DNA of 64,000 nucleotides from Pseudoalteromonas haloplanktis ATCC 14393 (GTDB lineage: Bacteria; Pseudomonadota; Gammaproteobacteria; Enterobacterales; Alteromonadaceae): positions 496,001-560,000 of the forward strand of contig NZ_AHCA01000002.1 in NCBI RefSeq assembly GCF_000238355.1. Direction: 5' to 3'. This document shows positions 63,454 to 64,000 of the stretch, piece by piece (the first letter of the stretch is position 1; every line of letters begins with the position of its first letter). Made by a program: the position numbers and the translations under genes. A model generated the notes under the pieces. That model had not been told where the DNA came from and searched no databases. It was given only the letters and a program-made list of their open reading frames with translations.

Positions 63454-64000
63454 TATAAGCCTCCCTTAAGAACAGTATTTATACCAGCCGATATATCATG
63501 TAGTTGGGTCGCAGCCGCTATCATATATTCGGAAATTGGCCCCGCAAAAATAACCATTAATGGCGAACATGCTAATAAACCAATTACAGCAATAACTTGC
63601 ATTGGTTTAGCGTGCTCTTCTTCAAGGTGATCACGACCTTGGTGCTTACGCTCCCAAAATAAACTAGTACCTGCCCGAGAAAGCGCAACCAATAATGCAA
63701 AGCTGGCAATCAAATACACTGGCCAAAAAATCAGTGCACGCTCACTATCAAGGGTAATTTTTAAAATCCAAATTTTACCAACAAACCCTGAGAGCGGCGG
63801 CATGCCAACCACAGCTAAAGCGGCAACAATAAAGCAGCTACCTAGTAAAATAGGTTGTGCAACCCCACGCCCAGGAGCTAAACGATCCGCCACTTTGCCA
63901 CGCTGGTGAGCAATGAGATCTGCTAATAAGAATAACGCCGCACATATAATGGTTGAATGAACTAAGTAGTATAACAAGGCAGCCGTTGCACTCACATGCT
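63453..64000 (-). CDS. mrpD: Na+/H+ antiporter Mrp subunit D, partial (5' end outside window)
   Basis: The last ~182 residues of an MrpD/NuoN-like subunit; the frame is open through the right edge. YLVHSTIICAALFLLADLIA, AALAVVGMPPLSGFVGKIWIL and SRAGTSLFWERKH are those of MnhD/PhaD, homologous to proton-channel subunits of complex I. Together with E, F and G it belongs to the multi-subunit Na+/H+ exchanger that gives sodium and alkali tolerance, as expected in a marine organism. Confidence 0.93.
   Translation of the reverse strand, partial: HVSATAALLYYLVHSTIICAALFLLADLIAHQRGKVADRLAPGRGVAQPILLGSCFIVAALAVVGMPPLSGFVGKIWILKITLDSERALIFWPVYLIASFALLVALSRAGTSLFWERKHQGRDHLEEEHAKPMQVIAVIGLLACSPLMVIFAGPISEYMIAAATQLHDISAGINTVLKGGL

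Overview
The window looks like chromosome from a marine gammaproteobacterium of the Alteromonadales, most likely Pseudoalteromonas or a close relative. That is an inference from low G+C, short intergenic gaps, the gammaproteobacterial order of the rpsB-to-accA block, a 114-nt enteric-type 4.5S RNA, an E. coli-type cytochrome bd with CydX, and a NasS/NasT-controlled nitrate uptake operon. No ribosomal RNA, tRNA, CRISPR array or prophage was found.

Layout. 1-6.8 kb: single accessory genes (a truncated VCBS-type lipoprotein, a YdcF-like protein, an aldo/keto reductase, an MFS exporter divergent from a LysR regulator, a LuxR-type regulator) and tyrS. 6.9-8.3 kb: a REP-associated tyrosine transposase (RAYT) bracketed by a short repeat containing GGACAGGCA. 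8.4-15.2 kb: nasT-nasS, then a sigma-54-type promoter and a leader with ANTAR-type hairpins and a terminator, then nrtA-nrtB-nrtD and an outer-membrane porin. 15.2-19.7 kb: a mobile-element graveyard with two unrelated small exported-protein genes set between copies of the same repeats, a group II intron maturase remnant, a RAYT remnant, a clipped gene end and a broken IS3-family element. 19.9-28 kb: ffs (4.5S RNA), a DUF3014 protein, a patatin-like lipase, a Kef-type transporter, a diguanylate cyclase, tilS and accA.

27-58 kb is mostly core genome. Read on the minus strand from 53.6 kb it runs rpsB, tsf, pyrH, frr, uppS, cdsA, dxr, rseP, bamA, skp, lpxD, fabZ, lpxA, and later lpxB, rnhB, dnaE, accA. 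The usual lpxA-lpxB junction is interrupted by a roughly 7-kb block holding cydA-cydB-cydX-cydD-cydC on the opposite strand and a small RlpA-like lipoprotein. map, glnD and dapD run divergently from rpsB. 58-64 kb: a DUF2804 protein, a BetT-like BCCT transporter, a small membrane protein and the distal end of an Mrp Na+/H+ antiporter operon (mrpD partial, E, F, G).

How it fits together: NasS senses nitrate or nitrite and releases NasT, which should allow transcription through the nrt leader terminator. The core block couples translation factors, UMP synthesis, isoprenoid and phospholipid precursors, outer-membrane assembly and lipid A synthesis. CydDC supports assembly of the bd oxidase encoded beside it. 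The most rewarding parts to examine are the nas leader, the repeat-bounded small genes at 15.4-17.0 kb, the RAYT repeat family and the heptamer arrays. No clearly new multi-gene system was found.
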